64,000 bases of DNA from Chloracidobacterium sp. N. GTDB lineage: Bacteria; Acidobacteriota; Blastocatellia; Chloracidobacteriales; Chloracidobacteriaceae. Made by a program: the position numbers and the translations under genes. Within the stretch, counting starts at the first letter, position 1. Every line of letters starts with the position of its first letter. Below the pieces are notes generated by a model. It searched no databases. It was given only the letters and a program-made list of their open reading frames with translations, and had not been told where the DNA came from. The stretch lies in contig NZ_CP072642.1 in NCBI RefSeq assembly GCF_018304765.1, positions 1 through 64,000 on the forward strand, read 5' to 3'. Positions 63,864 to 64,000 of this stretch are shown here, in pieces.

Positions 63864-64000
63864 AGGGGAGCTGGGTATCACGGATGCCTCGTCTCCCCAC
63901 CTTTCAGCCTGGGCTGAAATAGACCTCGCGCGGCTTCTACAAAACTACCGGTGGCTCAGGCGGCGCGCTGGCGTGCCAGTTATGGCCATGGTCAAAGCCA
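63847..64000 (+). CDS. alr: Alanine racemase, 5' part only (cut by window end)
   Basis: The frame from GTG 63847 reads through the window end with WAEIDLARLLQNYRWLRRRAG and VPVMAMVKA, the N-terminal signature of alanine racemase; the PLP lysine is in MAMVKA. The enzyme converts L-alanine to D-alanine for peptidoglycan. No ATG is available; the GTG overlaps the previous gene by 17 bp, and its ribosome-binding site is weak, so the start is uncertain. The gene continues outside this window. Confidence 0.78.
   Translation, partial: MSSCNEGELGITDASSPHLSAWAEIDLARLLQNYRWLRRRAGVPVMAMVKA

Overview
The window opens exactly on dnaA and runs through a GC-rich (about 60% by eye), gene-dense bacterial chromosome, so it is probably the first 64 kb of a replicon numbered from its origin. 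Gene content suggests an acidobacterial lineage, possibly a phototroph of the Chloracidobacterium type. The clues are a DUF2934 protein, a plant-type carotene desaturase, a Ppx/GppA protein with an HD domain, and a bicarbonate-uptake cassette. The genus is an inference, because no 16S gene or photosystem gene is present.

Layout. 1-1645: dnaA and an oriC packed with DnaA boxes. 1673-5840: a Ppx/GppA phosphatase, then secreted beta-carbonic anhydrase, SbtA bicarbonate transporter and SbtB-like PII protein. 6019-13388: NYN protein, an operon of folE, a small secreted protein and an acyl-CoA carboxylase beta subunit, then asnS, a secreted two-domain protein and a trans-sulfuration enzyme. 13411-19482 (minus strand): trx, alaS, tldD and a PBP4-type peptidase. 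19666-23368: a GntR-family regulator convergent with a glycosyltransferase/TPR membrane-protein pair. 23535-36085 (plus strand): tig-clpP-clpX-lon-engB-rho-glgA, a protein quality-control and housekeeping run, then lipase-like, aldehyde dehydrogenase and TPR genes. 36082-48695 is rich in signalling: a PAS histidine kinase, a secreted protein with a duplicated domain, a receiver/PAS/kinase hybrid, an epimerase, a SpoIIE phosphatase, a DUF2934 protein and an NtrC-type regulator. 48801-52599: carotene desaturase, recA, and a HEAT-repeat protein with a cysteine cluster.

52662-64000 is the accessory part. It has an AT-rich methyltransferase gene (probable transfer), a 2Fe-2S protein and a zinc-type dehydrogenase. 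A type III-B CRISPR locus follows, with cas10 (intact HD and GGDD motifs), a cmr3 that looks cut short, an out-of-frame RAMP fragment, and a CARF protein whose tail looks RelE-like. No cmr4, cmr5, complete cmr1/cmr6, cas1/cas2, cas6 or repeat array is seen. A collagen-like secreted protein follows, then a frameshifted remnant of a second copy of the CARF effector's 3' end. The window ends with a secreted protein carrying a repeated motif and the first codons of alanine racemase.

The findings I rate highest are the deleted-looking Cmr locus with its retained CARF effector and the effector's relic, the oriC with DnaA-trio-like triplets plus an altered DnaA recognition motif, the carbonic anhydrase-SbtA-SbtB cassette outside cyanobacteria, and a FolE lacking a catalytic histidine.
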